A DNA stretch of 64,000 nt from Nephromyces sp. MM_2019 (taxonomy: Eukaryota > Apicomplexa > Aconoidasida > Nephromycida): positions 1 through 64,000 of the forward strand of contig JADHZB010001756.1 in NCBI GenBank assembly GCA_015657535.1, in the 5' to 3' direction. Under the pieces are notes generated by a model. That model was not told the origin of the DNA and did not search any database. It saw only the letters and a program-made list of their open reading frames with translations. A program made the position numbers and the translations under genes. Numbering within the stretch: position 1 is the stretch's first letter; every line of letters begins with the position of its first letter. This document shows positions 22,601 through 34,800 of the stretch, piece after piece.

Positions 22601-25081
22601 TTGGCAACTAAAATTCATTGGTAAAAAGTATCACTCTCAGCGAGAACGGCTATAAAAAATTAATAACATAAAAACATTGATATAGATTATAAACATTAAG
22701 CTTAGTTTTTACTAAACAAACTAATTTTGGCGCTATCTCATCTATATTTTTGGTAGAGATAAGGATAAAAATAATCCTTTGCATTGAATGACATGCTGGC
22801 TCATGACTGACAAGGCATCTTGTATCTTAGGAAAAGTCAATTAACAATGCACTAATCTCAAAATTTATGAAACCACCTGAAGAAGTATGACGAGAATATT
22901 TTATGGCAGGAGGAAAATTAAGCACCATTTCATTTGATAGCTGTCAAATGGATAAACCCGCAGCAGCATGCACATACTTCTTGAATTTTTTTTTTGAACG
23001 CCTCTAAGCAAATTGATGAATCAGGCGAGTTTGGAGGTTTTACGTAGCGTATCGAGTATACTCGGCAGCTGCCAAGGCAGTCTCTAGTGTCCAGCGTAGG
23101 ACAATATGGGCTGAAGTCATTAAGCTGCAACAAGGGTTCAGAGAAAAATTCCATATGTGAATTTTAGTACCTAAGTATCAATTAAATGCAAAGCCCAAAT
23201 GGTATTTTAGCTTGCAATTAGAATAAAGAATAATATCTACAGCAAAAAATGGGCAGGACTATTCGTGACCTTAGCTTTGGCGTGTAAAGCATATATCGTT
23301 TGTCTCGCCTTTTATTTCAAGAACAATATTCAGCCTGACTATCTTTCCCTGATTTGCTAGATATGTAGCTCGTAAATGTCTTGAAGAATTCTTTTATATT
23401 TTTTACCTTATATATAGTGCACGTAATATATAATGTGCCTTTATCTTTTTCGCGTGATGTGGACATTGCCTTGGTGATATAAAACGACGCTATATTAATG
23501 AAAATCTCAATTTTTCATTATAGTGCAAACTTATTTAAAAGCGAACTCATCGCATTATTGGTTTTTGTGACTCCAGCATACCATGTCTCTTTAAAATATA
23601 TATCAAAAGCTTGAAGTATGCTGCTATTCGATTGAAGGTGATTTTTCTGCAGTAGCCTATTTTCGCTTTTCGCTAGTGCCAGCCATGAAAAGTACAAGAT
23701 TCCAGTTACCTTCACATTAAACAGATACTACAGCGTTGTGATGCATTGAAGATAAAATACTCTGAAAATGGAAAATTTTACTGCGTTAATGAAATGAAAA
23801 AACCTTCGAGGTACATTGTATGCATATAATAAGTATATTAAGTAAATATGGGGGTTTAATGCCGACTACATTCACCTAGGTTACAACATGGTTTTTCAAT
23901 TACTGTAGTATCTTGCCTTCCATAATAATGCTACATACTGGCATAGGGCTAATAACCCTCATTAACGCTCATAGAATTCAGTAAGATCACCATGGTAAGA
24001 TGAGGTTCAGCGCATACACGCAAGGGTATTTTCATTCTACTAACGGGCATATCATCATCAAGATTGTACTGCATTTGAAATATCTGAATATGGGAACTAA
24101 GTTGAAACGAAGCTGAACATATGAAAAGGATAAAAGAAGAACTACTTAAAGTTATGGTATCATTTTATGCAAACTTGGCAAAGATAAGCATTACTTGATC
24201 AATCGAGCTTCGAGTCCTGAAGGATTTTTCAAAGCTACAGAAATCCGGACATGAGGTCCACTCAGTCCAATCAGTCAACACAGAGGAGCACTCGGTTGTG
24301 CCTGCAGTAAAGGACTTTATTTCATGACTAACCGTGAAGTTGAGACGGTAATCCATAAATTCGACAGCAAACACGCTCATCACTTGACCACGCTAAAGTA
24401 AACATGAGAATCACACTGACGATACAACACATACACGTGTGGAGACAGAAGCTAATTTTTTCAACAAAGAGTAACTTAATGGTACTTTTTTTTCTAGCTA
24501 CTAGTATTAATTTCTTGAGATCTTAAGCTGAAACGCCGTAAGTGCGATCACTATATCAAACAGCGAATAGCTAAGTCTATTAAATCTAGGTGGCTCAAAA
24601 TCGTGTATTTAAGTGTATTTGCTAATTCATTAAATTGTGGTATCGTTGACTTGAATAAAGCCAGTGAAACGTAGTTATTAACTTTTTTTGTACCGGAGTG
24701 AGCTTGGGTACGGAAGCAAGCACTGCATGTTTCTGATCATCTATAACAAATTTTTAGCACTTATGAAGCAGATAAAGATTCTGAAATTGCAGCTTATTTT
24801 AGCTTCTAGGTTTTGATAAGCTTGAGAAACTGATTCTGTTTGAAGAAAATATAAGGAAGCATTCTGCAACCATGAAATCGTGCTAGAGTACCTTCCGTAA
24901 GTTCAATGCTTTGGTTTCCTCTAAAGGGGTGCAGAATTCGAAGTGTATCACAAGTTCCTATCACCAATAGCAGCAAACTGGCGATTAACAGAACGTAGAA
25001 TGCCCCTAAAAATTTAAGAAGAAATATTTTTAACTTCTTGGCCAACTTATTTTGCATCGGAAATCTTGACTTATTATCCAT
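19625..25081 (-). CDS. C: membrane-anchored thrombospondin type 1 (TSR) protein, ten exons, 350 aa
   Basis: Exons, in order of transcription: 25081-24892, 24301-24195, 23646-23582, 23110-22978, 22305-22152, 22015-21869, 21120-21063, 20510-20466, 20033-19947, 19691-19625. Every junction agrees in phase; the last three exons are the least certain. Residues 1-16 are basic. Residues 17-42 form one strong membrane segment (LLKFLGAFYVLLIASLLLLV) with no obvious cleavage site, suggesting a type II anchor. Residues 64-94 carry the TSR core: a cysteine, then DWTEWTSC, then FRTR. WTEW fits the WxxW C-mannosylation motif of TSRs. Later cysteines (PYCP, RDCLGSC) may complete the fold. Beyond about residue 145 is an unrecognised region (RHFIPIDDRGSVLIDFYFD, then MRDNPDCFENPD). 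TSR proteins of apicomplexans are usually microneme adhesins with a C-terminal anchor; an N-terminal anchor with a large novel C-terminus is unusual. Alternatively the hydrophobic segment is a long signal peptide. Confidence 0.7.
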
Positions 25082-27218
25082 TTTTGCAGTACAATGCGAT
25101 TTTCCAAGGCCAGTTATACAAAACTTTGCTTGGGTATCATGCTCTAGCGTTTAAAAATACAAAGCGGTATGCCATGACACTTCTCTCACTGCTACTTTTA
25201 TCATTTATACGACACCATGTTTAATAGTGAAGCCAAAAACGCGTGTAACTCTAACTTGATCAGCATGCAAGATGTAATCCTTTCTTGTATTTCTAATATC
25301 TGCCTCAATCTAAAGCAAGTCGTGCGTTGAGATTCGGGATATTTTTTATTTCGTTACTTCCACTATTGCACATAAGAATAATGTATTAGGAATAAAAAAC
25401 CCTAAACGACTAAGATGATGCTTACGTCTTACTTTTAGAACTATGAGGCATCTATTCGTTCCAACTATGCTTGAATCCTTTTAAATAATACAGCGTGATA
25501 AGAGCAAATATTATCATTTTGTTTAACTGCCATCATATTCGCTTTTTTTGTAATTATCTTAAAATCTCCCGCTCTATTTCGACCTCGAGCAATGCTTTGA
25601 AAAAGTTTTTCCTAGCCTTTTCTCGACCAAATTCTTCGAAGCATGCAATCAATTTAAATTAAATTTTATTATGTAAAACTGAAAAAAAATATGAATAGTA
25701 GAAAATCACTCGCCTGCTACGAATTTCTTGTACCCGGTTAAAGGTATATAATTAAGGCGCTTTCCATGCTGACTGAAAATAAATATTTCCTGTTGTGCAG
25801 CTTGTAACCACCTTTTTAAGTCATCCCAGATACTTTCAAATAAAAGAACCTTATTTCTCGCCTCAGAATCATCTGAAAAATATTACCATTTTATTACAAA
25901 TCTTAGCAAATATTTCTCGGTGGAAGATTTAGTTAGCATTTTCACTTGCAAGAACTAATAAAACTATGCTCTCTCAAAATTTTGCTGTAGTTGTTTAGCT
26001 TTGTAGTTACAGAAGCTCAGCTGAAGTGCTGAAATAAAACCTACGTGTATTTTTAAGTTTCAGTAGCTTTATAGCACGTGAAAGTTGCTTTAAATGAAGA
26101 GTAATCTGCTGTGTAGATCTAGTGCTGCTTGCTTCTCAAAAAGACACTCAGTAAAAATTCACTATGTATACATACTATATGAGCCATATGCTTGCTCCCT
26201 CCTGTGCAGCGTCACTTTCGAAAAGTTTTTGGTCTCTAATCCACCAAGACTGGTAGCATCCTCTATTGCATAGATTTTCCTTGAAGGTTCAACTATTCTC
26301 ATTTTCTTAGCCTGTTAACATATTATAAAACATGAAAAAATTCATCGCCATGGCGCGCCGACATATCTGCGCATGTAAATTTTTCGCATTCCTTCGAAGT
26401 CAAAGTAGGAACCTGCTTCCAAGTTCCCCTTTTTATGGCTAACTCTGCATATTGCACTTTGAAGTATTTTTATTTGATCAGTAAAGCACTTAAAGATAAT
26501 GGTTTTCGCTCTCTTCTAATATTTTTGTGTTTTTTTTATGCGCTATTACTGACTATTACACGTATCATCCGCGAAGCCTCTTTTTGCCATAATGTGAATT
26601 TTGCTACACCTGCAATAGGTGCTGTCTAAATGTAAAGTGTTGTAATTTCGTTTTCACTCACTAAGATAGCGGTATTTTTTTAGTATCAAAGCTGAAGTTT
26701 TTGGCGCTTACGCCAAAAACTTCAAGATAACGGAGCACATGCGGGGTAATACATATAGAAATAAAAGCTAGCATCAGCTTTGGAACATTTACCGAAAATA
26801 AGGCCGTATCTGTCATGCACAGAATATCATTTGCAGGCAATTCAGTGAAACTTGCTCTACAGCACAATTTTGCATATGAGCACGGTTATAGCAGGTAGCA
26901 TGGAAGGCTATTAACAGAAAACAGTTTGCTTCACTCTAACAACATCCACTAAATATGCAATTTTTGTTGACTACTGCCTCAAACAAATCATAAGAGTGTG
27001 TTTACGCATTACGTATCCGCACTGAAATCAAAACATCTATGATAAGGTGCTTTTAGCTACTAAATTTTCTGATATACTCTGGCGCCTAGTTTGAGCAGTA
27101 GAAAATATAAGGGAGGCAACATCGAATTTAAGAGGATATCTTCCTTGCATTCTTTCTTTTTAAGAAGAGGGCGAACAATTTGCTGCTGCGCTACTTGAAA
27201 AATTTGTTGAGCACATTC
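25082..27218. other. Stretch between genes D and C, no gene supported
   Basis: This is mostly AT-rich. A minus-strand frame at 26867-26661 (LPANDILCMTD, VPKLMLAFISICIT) could be an exon, but I could not pair it with splice sites. A 14-base perfect inverted repeat lies at 26693-26724 inside that frame. Confidence 0.4.
26693..26724. repeat. Perfect 14-base inverted repeat with 4-base loop
   Basis: TGAAGTTTTTGGCG at 26693-26706 and its exact complement at 26711-26724 are separated by CTTA. It can form a stable hairpin in DNA or RNA. No T-run follows that would suggest a terminator, and no flanking target duplication was seen. Confidence 0.8.
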
Positions 27219-27796
27219 TTAAAGAGAATCGAACTCGGGTAATTTTCTGATTTTACGTGCAGTGTTTACACTTAGGAGCTCAGGTTGGCAAGGAGTTTCA
27301 GTATGCCCGGAGCTTAGAAAATGCAGCTTCCTATTGCTAAGCCCTGACAGTAAAATTTTAACTTTCATTTCATTTCTACGTTACCCTAGTAGCATATTAA
27401 AAATTGTTCCGAGTCTTATTCCAGGACTCTAGCCTGTTCTTTCAAGTAATGAAGTGTTAACTCTAAGGACTAGCTCGTATAATATCGAGGAAGGAGAAAA
27501 CTTTACACAAAATTATATTAAGACAAACTAGTCTAATTTTAATGAGCAGCTATTATGCAATGTATTTTCAAGTTAACCTGTCGTCTCTTACGCTCTCCAG
27601 TTTGTTGGTCGTCATACTTCAAGTTATGAGGTACATAGCCCTTGGTTACTTTCATACTGGATCGTCTATTTCTGTAACTCGTAGCTTCTGCCTTGGCAAG
27701 AGTGGCTCGTCTCCTTGTTGGTATCCCAGTTGCTCTTTTATCTGCAACTCTTCTCCTGTCCCCTTTTTTATAGTATCCGTTATGATACCGCATTGA
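27219..27796 (-). CDS. D: last two exons of a gene for a basic protein of unknown function
   Basis: Exon 27796-27592 follows a GTTGCTGTGCAG acceptor in phase 0 and ends at C|GTAAGA in phase 1. Exon 27343-27219 follows TTTTACTGTCAG in phase 1 and ends in TAA. The joined C-terminus is 109 residues. The first part is very rich in arginine and lysine (GDRRRVADKRATGIPTRRR) and could bind nucleic acid or be a nuclear-localisation region. The second part is mixed (GHTETPCQPELLSV). Upstream exons should lie between 27800 and 31800. One candidate frame at about 28065-28240 (GGGSVVLLVGSSKSGDKICS) resembles a nucleotide-binding loop but lacks the exact Walker A spacing and could not be joined. I recognise no family. 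Confidence 0.5.
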
Positions 27797-30700
27797 CTGC
27801 ACAGCAACTAATGTTAGTCATTACGAAGGTAGGCCAACGGAATGGGAGATGAACTATGATTTGTTAAGGCAAAGCTCTTCTAGTTGGTGCGAGTTGAACT
27901 ACATGGCTCCATTTCATGGGATTGCGAATACAAGACATACGAGAGAAGTTTTAGTATTGCTAACGGTAAAGCTACTCCTTTAGATGGAGTAATGATCTCT
28001 CATTTTTAATGCACTGAACTTAATATATATATTTCCCATCATGGACGTGATGTACCCTCGAAATATATGCACACGAGAATCTTTAGGAGTCTATGATATT
28101 GCTATACAAAGGAGCTTCGCCATAACTAGTGGTAACATAGCATTCGAAGTTTACAACGCTACATATCTTATCACCACTTTTGCTACTACCAACCAACAAT
28201 ACAACGCTACCTCCACCGTGGAGATATTCGGGAATCATTGATAGCCATGAAAAAGCAAGATGTTTGCTTAAGTTTCTCTATTGCGGGTTCCATCATTATA
28301 TTTTGAGCTTCATACTTTGCTGCGGTAACTGCTTACCACCTTGACGGTACTTTACGATTTGCTTAAATCTCTTTTACCTTGCGTTTTGCATGCTCATGAT
28401 GACGCCTTACGCCTGTCGCCAGCTCTGTTCTATCATTATTAAAGTCTCGATAAAATTTCCTGAATCTTGAGTTAAACTGTGAAACGCTGTCTTCTGCACC
28501 CAAAGTGTCAAAATCTTGGTAATGTTTGGGTGCCATGTTTATTATTTTTCGTCTGGAATAATCACAAAGATAATTATAAATTTGAGGATTAATTTTGTTT
28601 ATTTTTCATTAACTTGTATTCCTTGTGTGTTTTTGGTAGAAAGGTATTATCGCGGCAGTCACTTTAAGCTTCGCAGTTTCTACGCCACGGTATTCAACCC
28701 CTGCAGCCCCAATATAGATCGCTTATCCACGGTTCCACCAGTAATTGTAGTAGCATTGCTGCACCACATAACTGGAATATTTCATGAGAGGCTAAAGTAA
28801 GTCTCCATTCAAGTTAATGTTATTAGGTAGCCCTTAAAAGCTTAATCCGTGATAGTAAAATTCAAAATGCCATCAGTGACCTTTTTATGTCGTGTACAAC
28901 AGGGAACCTTGCATTTTTCTAGGCTAAATAGAGCTTATGCCGATAAAGTTTTAGGGTGCCTGATTGTCGGTAGAGTTGTTACACAACTAGAAATATTACC
29001 GTGTATTTATGAACAGATTTAGGATGCAGTCTCGTAAGATTGCTAGGAAGTGATGGCAAGTTTCTGGATGTGATAGTTCAACTTGACACTTTATGAAGCT
29101 GTCATTAACTCGTTAGACCAAGTGTTGTATTAGTAAATTCACCAAGATTTACGTGTAATGTTTCAGACATGGCAGCATGGAGCCATTTGTATAGTAGCCT
29201 TTGTGTTTGCAGCACTTTGCATGATGAAGCTATAAAATATACAGTGATGCAACTATTCTTCTATGCATATAATACTTGCATTATGAACAATTCAATGCAA
29301 GAGAAGGCTTTTTCAATAGGATTTTTGCAAAGATTCAGCTGACTATTCTAAAAGTAAATGTGACTAGCTCCTGAGCCTCGTAATACATGAATTCGACACA
29401 AAAAAGTGTAGAACTTAAGGATGTTATGGGAGCTTCATCGACACATTTTAATCAATACTGATCTGTGCTAAGCCAGATTCAAAAACAGATTGATCTAGCT
29501 TTTAACCCTAGATAAATGCACGTAGCAATAGCACTGCTTGCAAGATGTTTATAAGCAGAACACTCCACCTTATTTATTGCGAAACAGTTTAGCGTCTCAC
29601 CCTAAAACTGCGGCATGTGACAAGATTCCTATACTTTATAGCACCTGCAAGCCTGTACATAGGACAGATTTAAGTAGAATCCGAGGACTCAGAGAATGCT
29701 TATTTCATTAAGTAAAAGCCACGTACCACTGCCATACGCTGTCCTTTTGATTCTAGTTTAAAACAAGTTTTACGGTCTGAAAACTACACTTCTTCGATTT
29801 CTCTCTTCAATCATCCCCATTGCTAATCTACACATTTAGGCACCACATGAGCGGGGATTTATTACAAAATAATTCTTCTCTAGAGCCAAGATTATTATGC
29901 CGTGTCCACATGTACTAGCTATGTACCATGCAATTAGAAAGGCCTGCTACTTTACACCTTTTTCCACATCGCGACGCACAGCAGCTAGCTGAACCGAGGC
30001 CCCCTGTGCTCACCGGCCTGTTACTCTCGTATTGGTGGCCAATCCCCCAGCGAATTTTGCAAAATCATGTAATAAATGCGAAAGCAGATCTCATGGCGCT
30101 GTGGGGATGCCTCTTCCTTTAATTTTATGCAAAGCGCAATCAATACGAGGGAAACATACAAAGAATTATACGATCTGGTGGAACGCTAGCTCAAATCTTT
30201 TTACGGAAAATAGCTCTATACGCAGGACTAGCAAAATCGTAATCCGGGATGCCTCAAGATTACGAAGGAGTCGGGTCTATTGCATTTTGCGAGCTACCTC
30301 GTCACGAGTTACAGCAATCCTATCCATGTGCCTAGCAACTACACTGAAGTGACTTTCTAAAGCGTGCTGCTTTCTTTCTGTGCTCGCGCATCCACGCATC
30401 TACGCGCGCCTCGCAGATTTATAAAGCAGCACAGCTGTTATTAAGCTTTCCAAGAGTGACAAACAGGAGCGTAGGCGTTTATCCCTAATGCGGCAACTAG
30501 TTTCACGTAATCATACCACCCTGCTCTACGAACAGCATCAGTAGGGTACCAAACTAGATAACAGGCAACAGAGGGTAGCTGCGCACTGTGCCGAATCGAG
30601 TTAATTCTCAGCGCAAGTGAGGCGGTAAAGAAAAGTCAGTCTATCGCTTCAGGATCGAGAAGTTATTAGACCCAGCAAAAATGTCGACAGTTGCATGCCT

Positions 30701-31877
30701 AGAAACGCTACCTGCCGTCACTAAGAAATGGAAGCTACATTGATCTGCAATATGAAACTTCGATCAGGGGACCAAAAGTTCTTGAGAAACCAAGCTACAT
30801 ATCAGCTTGTCTCCTAAGGAGACAAATTATCGCTTCCAGTCCGTACTGTATGCAACGTATATACGACTGCAAACTTTGGACGAAGAAAACATTAAAAAAC
30901 TGCGTGGGCAGCCGAAGTAGCAAAAACTTTACAACAGGATGCCAGAAAATAACATCACTAATAATCATACAAGAAATGAAGCCGTTGCTGCAAATTTCCT
31001 GCTTGTTCCAACCTTCAGGCAGATTGTAACTCTGAAGAAGGCCACCTTAAAAGTATGATGGTAGAGGAAAAACTAGTCTTGCTACGGAGCCTTTAGAGGT
31101 ATAAATAACTAGCGAAGCTCATTTCGAAAATGGCATTTTAAGAGCTTAGTATGCCTAGCAAAGGACATCTTAATTCGCAAGAATTCGTGTATACATTTGA
31201 TTTGCCTCAAAGCAAAAGATGCACAATATGCAGTAAATGCGCAGGCAACAGGTACCACATGATACATCATGCACAACATACAGTAAATTCATAACACATC
31301 GTATGCAATATGTACTCTTGCATACTTACACCCGCCTAATTTTGAGGAGGCAAGCTACATATTTGCCATGAAAGTTGGATCTGATCATTCAATTAGATCA
31401 CTACACGTGCTCGCTACGGCAAATCGACAAAATGCCAAGCCATGAAAAGAGCAAAGGACATTTTATTTCTCAGTGTGTATTACATGAGGCTTTTATAGCG
31501 AAAGAATCACATTCGAGCTACGCTTTAATTTCTAGCAGTGTTCTTGCAGCAACATCAGTTTGTGACGCCCAATTTGGTTATAGCATGACGGATAAAACAA
31601 AAAGCAGTCATAGAGCCAGGCTTAGCTTTAGCCTTGCCATCAATTATAGGACAGTAGTGTAATACAGTGTGACATTCTAGGTCCTTCAATCCTAAAGTTC
31701 AGGTTTTTCATCACAGGTAAATCAATGTGATCTCACTAAATATTTTGAGCAGTACACAAATGAGCTATCAATATACAGTAACTTTCAGCACAAAAAAAAT
31801 TCCAACCTTACAGCTAAAGAACTTGCGTATGTTTAGATAGATGAAGCGAGCATACGCTAGAGGGCAAGTTTAAATCT
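27797..31877. other. Unresolved stretch with base composition closer to coding sequence
   Basis: Composition is more balanced than in the introns of E or B2, and short open frames occur on both strands. Minus-strand pieces at 28065-28240 and around 28680-28780 could be 5' exons of D. The plus-strand frames at 30032-30352 and 31375-31662 lack convincing splice partners and protein-like motifs. I cannot call a gene here with confidence. Confidence 0.35.
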
Positions 31878-34800
31878 CTAAGCACGCTTCGTGCCAATTA
31901 TAGGATGCTTCTTGTCCGCATCAACAAGCCAAATGCATGGAAAGTAGACCAAATTTGCTGCGATATAAAAGTAGCCTGAAGTCAATAAATAAGATCGCAT
32001 TGCACTTGTTCAGCCCAAGGAATGAAGGGTACAGTCAAACTTGCGGATGGAATTGCTTTCAAATTTTACTAGTCTCAGGCATATTAGGCGATCATAATTA
32101 TAGAGAAAATCCTCACGAATAAAAAACTTACCAAAATATACCGTAGTTAATAAGATAAACTCAGGGAATAATAATTGCTATTTTAATGAGTATAAAAAGT
32201 AAGCAGAAATCTAACCAGGTATCAACGGCGCAAAGCGATGAATATATGAAAAAAATTCATCACGCACTGCATTCACAATAAGGCTATAACTCACATGATT
32301 TAGGCTCATTTGTATGTATTCTTTATTTTAGAAAAAAAAAAGTCCAATCAGTCAGTGTTTCTAGCTTCAGGGTAAGTACATTGTTCCATAGTGTAAAATA
32401 CAAATTATCAGCCATAAGAATTGACATCATTCAGCTGATAAAACACGAAAATTCGCCCCATAAACTAATGTAGACCAGAAAATGCTCTACCCACCTGTCA
32501 ATCTGAGTATGTATCTAAAGCTACTAACATCCGCTAGGAAGCCTCCGAAAAGGGCTGACATTGACCTGTTAATGGCACAGAGAAAGACCTCAGTCATAAC
32601 TACAAGAAAGCCTCGTCTGTCAGTTTCTGACAGTTGTTTATTCATGCAACACAGGTAAAAGATATACAATTGGGGGCACAGCAGAGGAGCTAGTCAAAAA
32701 GTCACCATTTTAAGCGGAATAAAAGTAACTGAGAACAAGACTATTATGCTATACAAGATCAGCACAATTATCACAGGGTGATTCGTCATACAGGTTGAGA
32801 TAAATGTCGAAATTTCAGAGTTTTCTGCAAAGGGGATCAAGGGATATTAGCTTCTATATTAAGATCTAAAGCTATAATCAGAGATATAATGTAAGCTGCT
32901 ATATTGAGATGTAAAGTAATAACCTAGAGCAGAGGTTAACAAGATTATAACCCTAAAAAAGCTTAAAAATGGCCAGGAAGATCATGAGGACTATCATACT
33001 CAACACACACACCTCTATGGCTACAAGCACATGTTCTTTTTAAAGTATCGCAGTCGCTCTTAAACGTATGAAGATACAGGAGTGCCAGTATGCATTGATG
33101 GCTAAAGTCTCAATCACAACCATTTTCACATATATATATATTTGTAAAACTGGAAAGCTCAAGGTATAACCGAATAAATGGGAAAAGGTAGAGAAATCTA
33201 CTATTTACCAGATTGCACTAGTGAGAGAGAATAACGCAGTCCATTTCCCTTTATGTTGCTCTGAAACGTAGTCCATCAGGATAGCTCGATCTATCGGAGA
33301 TGAAGCGTTTTGAAACGCTCCCCTATAAGTAAATTTCACAGCATTGAAAGCAGTATACATATCGCAGTGAAGCTGAAACTACTGCAACTCACTAGAGCAA
33401 TCATCACAGAAAATTATGTATGTTCTATAAATACAGCATCATCCTTTGCAAACACACAGTCTTATGCCTCATAGACCTCAAAAAAGAAAAAGTAGGGAAA
33501 GTGAGAGGATGAGGAGGATTTTTCGAGTTTATCATTATCTCTCCCCTCTAAAGTTGAAAAGCAAAAATTTTTCCCGCCTTTCATCCTTATGCTTGTTTCG
33601 TTAAATCATTGTCTTTCACTCTACTCTTGGAGAAATCCTAGCCTAGAAGTTTATCACACTTTTTCCTATCACCTTAATGAATATAGAGGGGTGGAGACGA
33701 TAATGAGGAAACAGCTCCAACCCCCTGTGACTTCTTTGCTCCAACTTTTCCATCCAAATCACTGAAACTTTACGAACATAATACCTACCCCCCTCCTCCC
33801 CCCACCCTCCAAGAGCACTGGAAAAAATGATAGTATGCCTATTTGGACCAAAAATTATTATAAGCAGGAAAACTAATCGACAGAAGTATAAACACGAGAT
33901 TTCATGATTATGGAGAAATCGCTGAATTATATGAAGACGAAGAGGAGATTTTACGATACAGAAATCACTGAATTATATCAAGATGAACAGATTAAATTCA
34001 CAAATATCTAATCAACACACAGAAAAACATCCATCCTTCAGCTATAAAACTAAAATGCGGGCTTTGTGCTGTAAAGATAAAAAGATTTCCATTTTGAAAG
34101 GAGAAATGAAACAGCGTCTATTATAGAAGAAAACAGCAAATACACACACACGCACATTTTATAGTGAAGAACAGTCAAAATTTCCCCAGCATTAGCATTT
34201 CGTCACACTTCATTAGCAAACAAGGAGAAGCAAGAACAAAAGCCACCAGTGCTAAGTAATATAATGTCTATCGATACTACAGCTTCATCTAATAACTTTT
34301 CGACTGAAATTAAGCAGAATCTATGAGAATATTTCGATCCTTCTCCCTTCAAATATTTCACCTGCAAAGGAGCTAGTAAAAAGTGGAAGAAGTGCAATGA
34401 AAGTATACTACGATATAATTAAGTGTAGAGCTATTGACATACGGAGTGCATTGAAATAATATCATTAAGTACAGAGCTAAGCTACTGAGAGACATATTAC
34501 ATCTATACATATGGATTATTACAGGAAATACTAATTCGGGTGTAAACACACAGAGCTGAGCAAAAGCAATCCTGCACACACACCATGAGCAATTCAATGA
34601 ATTTCTTAAAAAACATAGAATTATTATAAATAAAACATTTTAAAAAACAGAATTTCCTTTTTCCGTAACTCACCTGAGTAAGTATACACAAATTACGAGA
34701 GGTAGGAAGTAAGTGTTTGCCAGGATATATAAGCAGCTGAAAATAAGGTGGTAGCAAGGGAGGGAGAGTATGAAGCAGAGCAACCAGGGAAGATCAAACG

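Noticed and set aside
30032..30352. 106-residue plus frame MVANPPANFAKSCNK...
   Set aside because: No splice partners and no protein-like motif; composition is compatible with chance.
31375..31662. 95-residue plus frame just beyond the 3' end of gene E
   Set aside because: No recognisable domain, no splice support and low-complexity content; could not be distinguished from chance.
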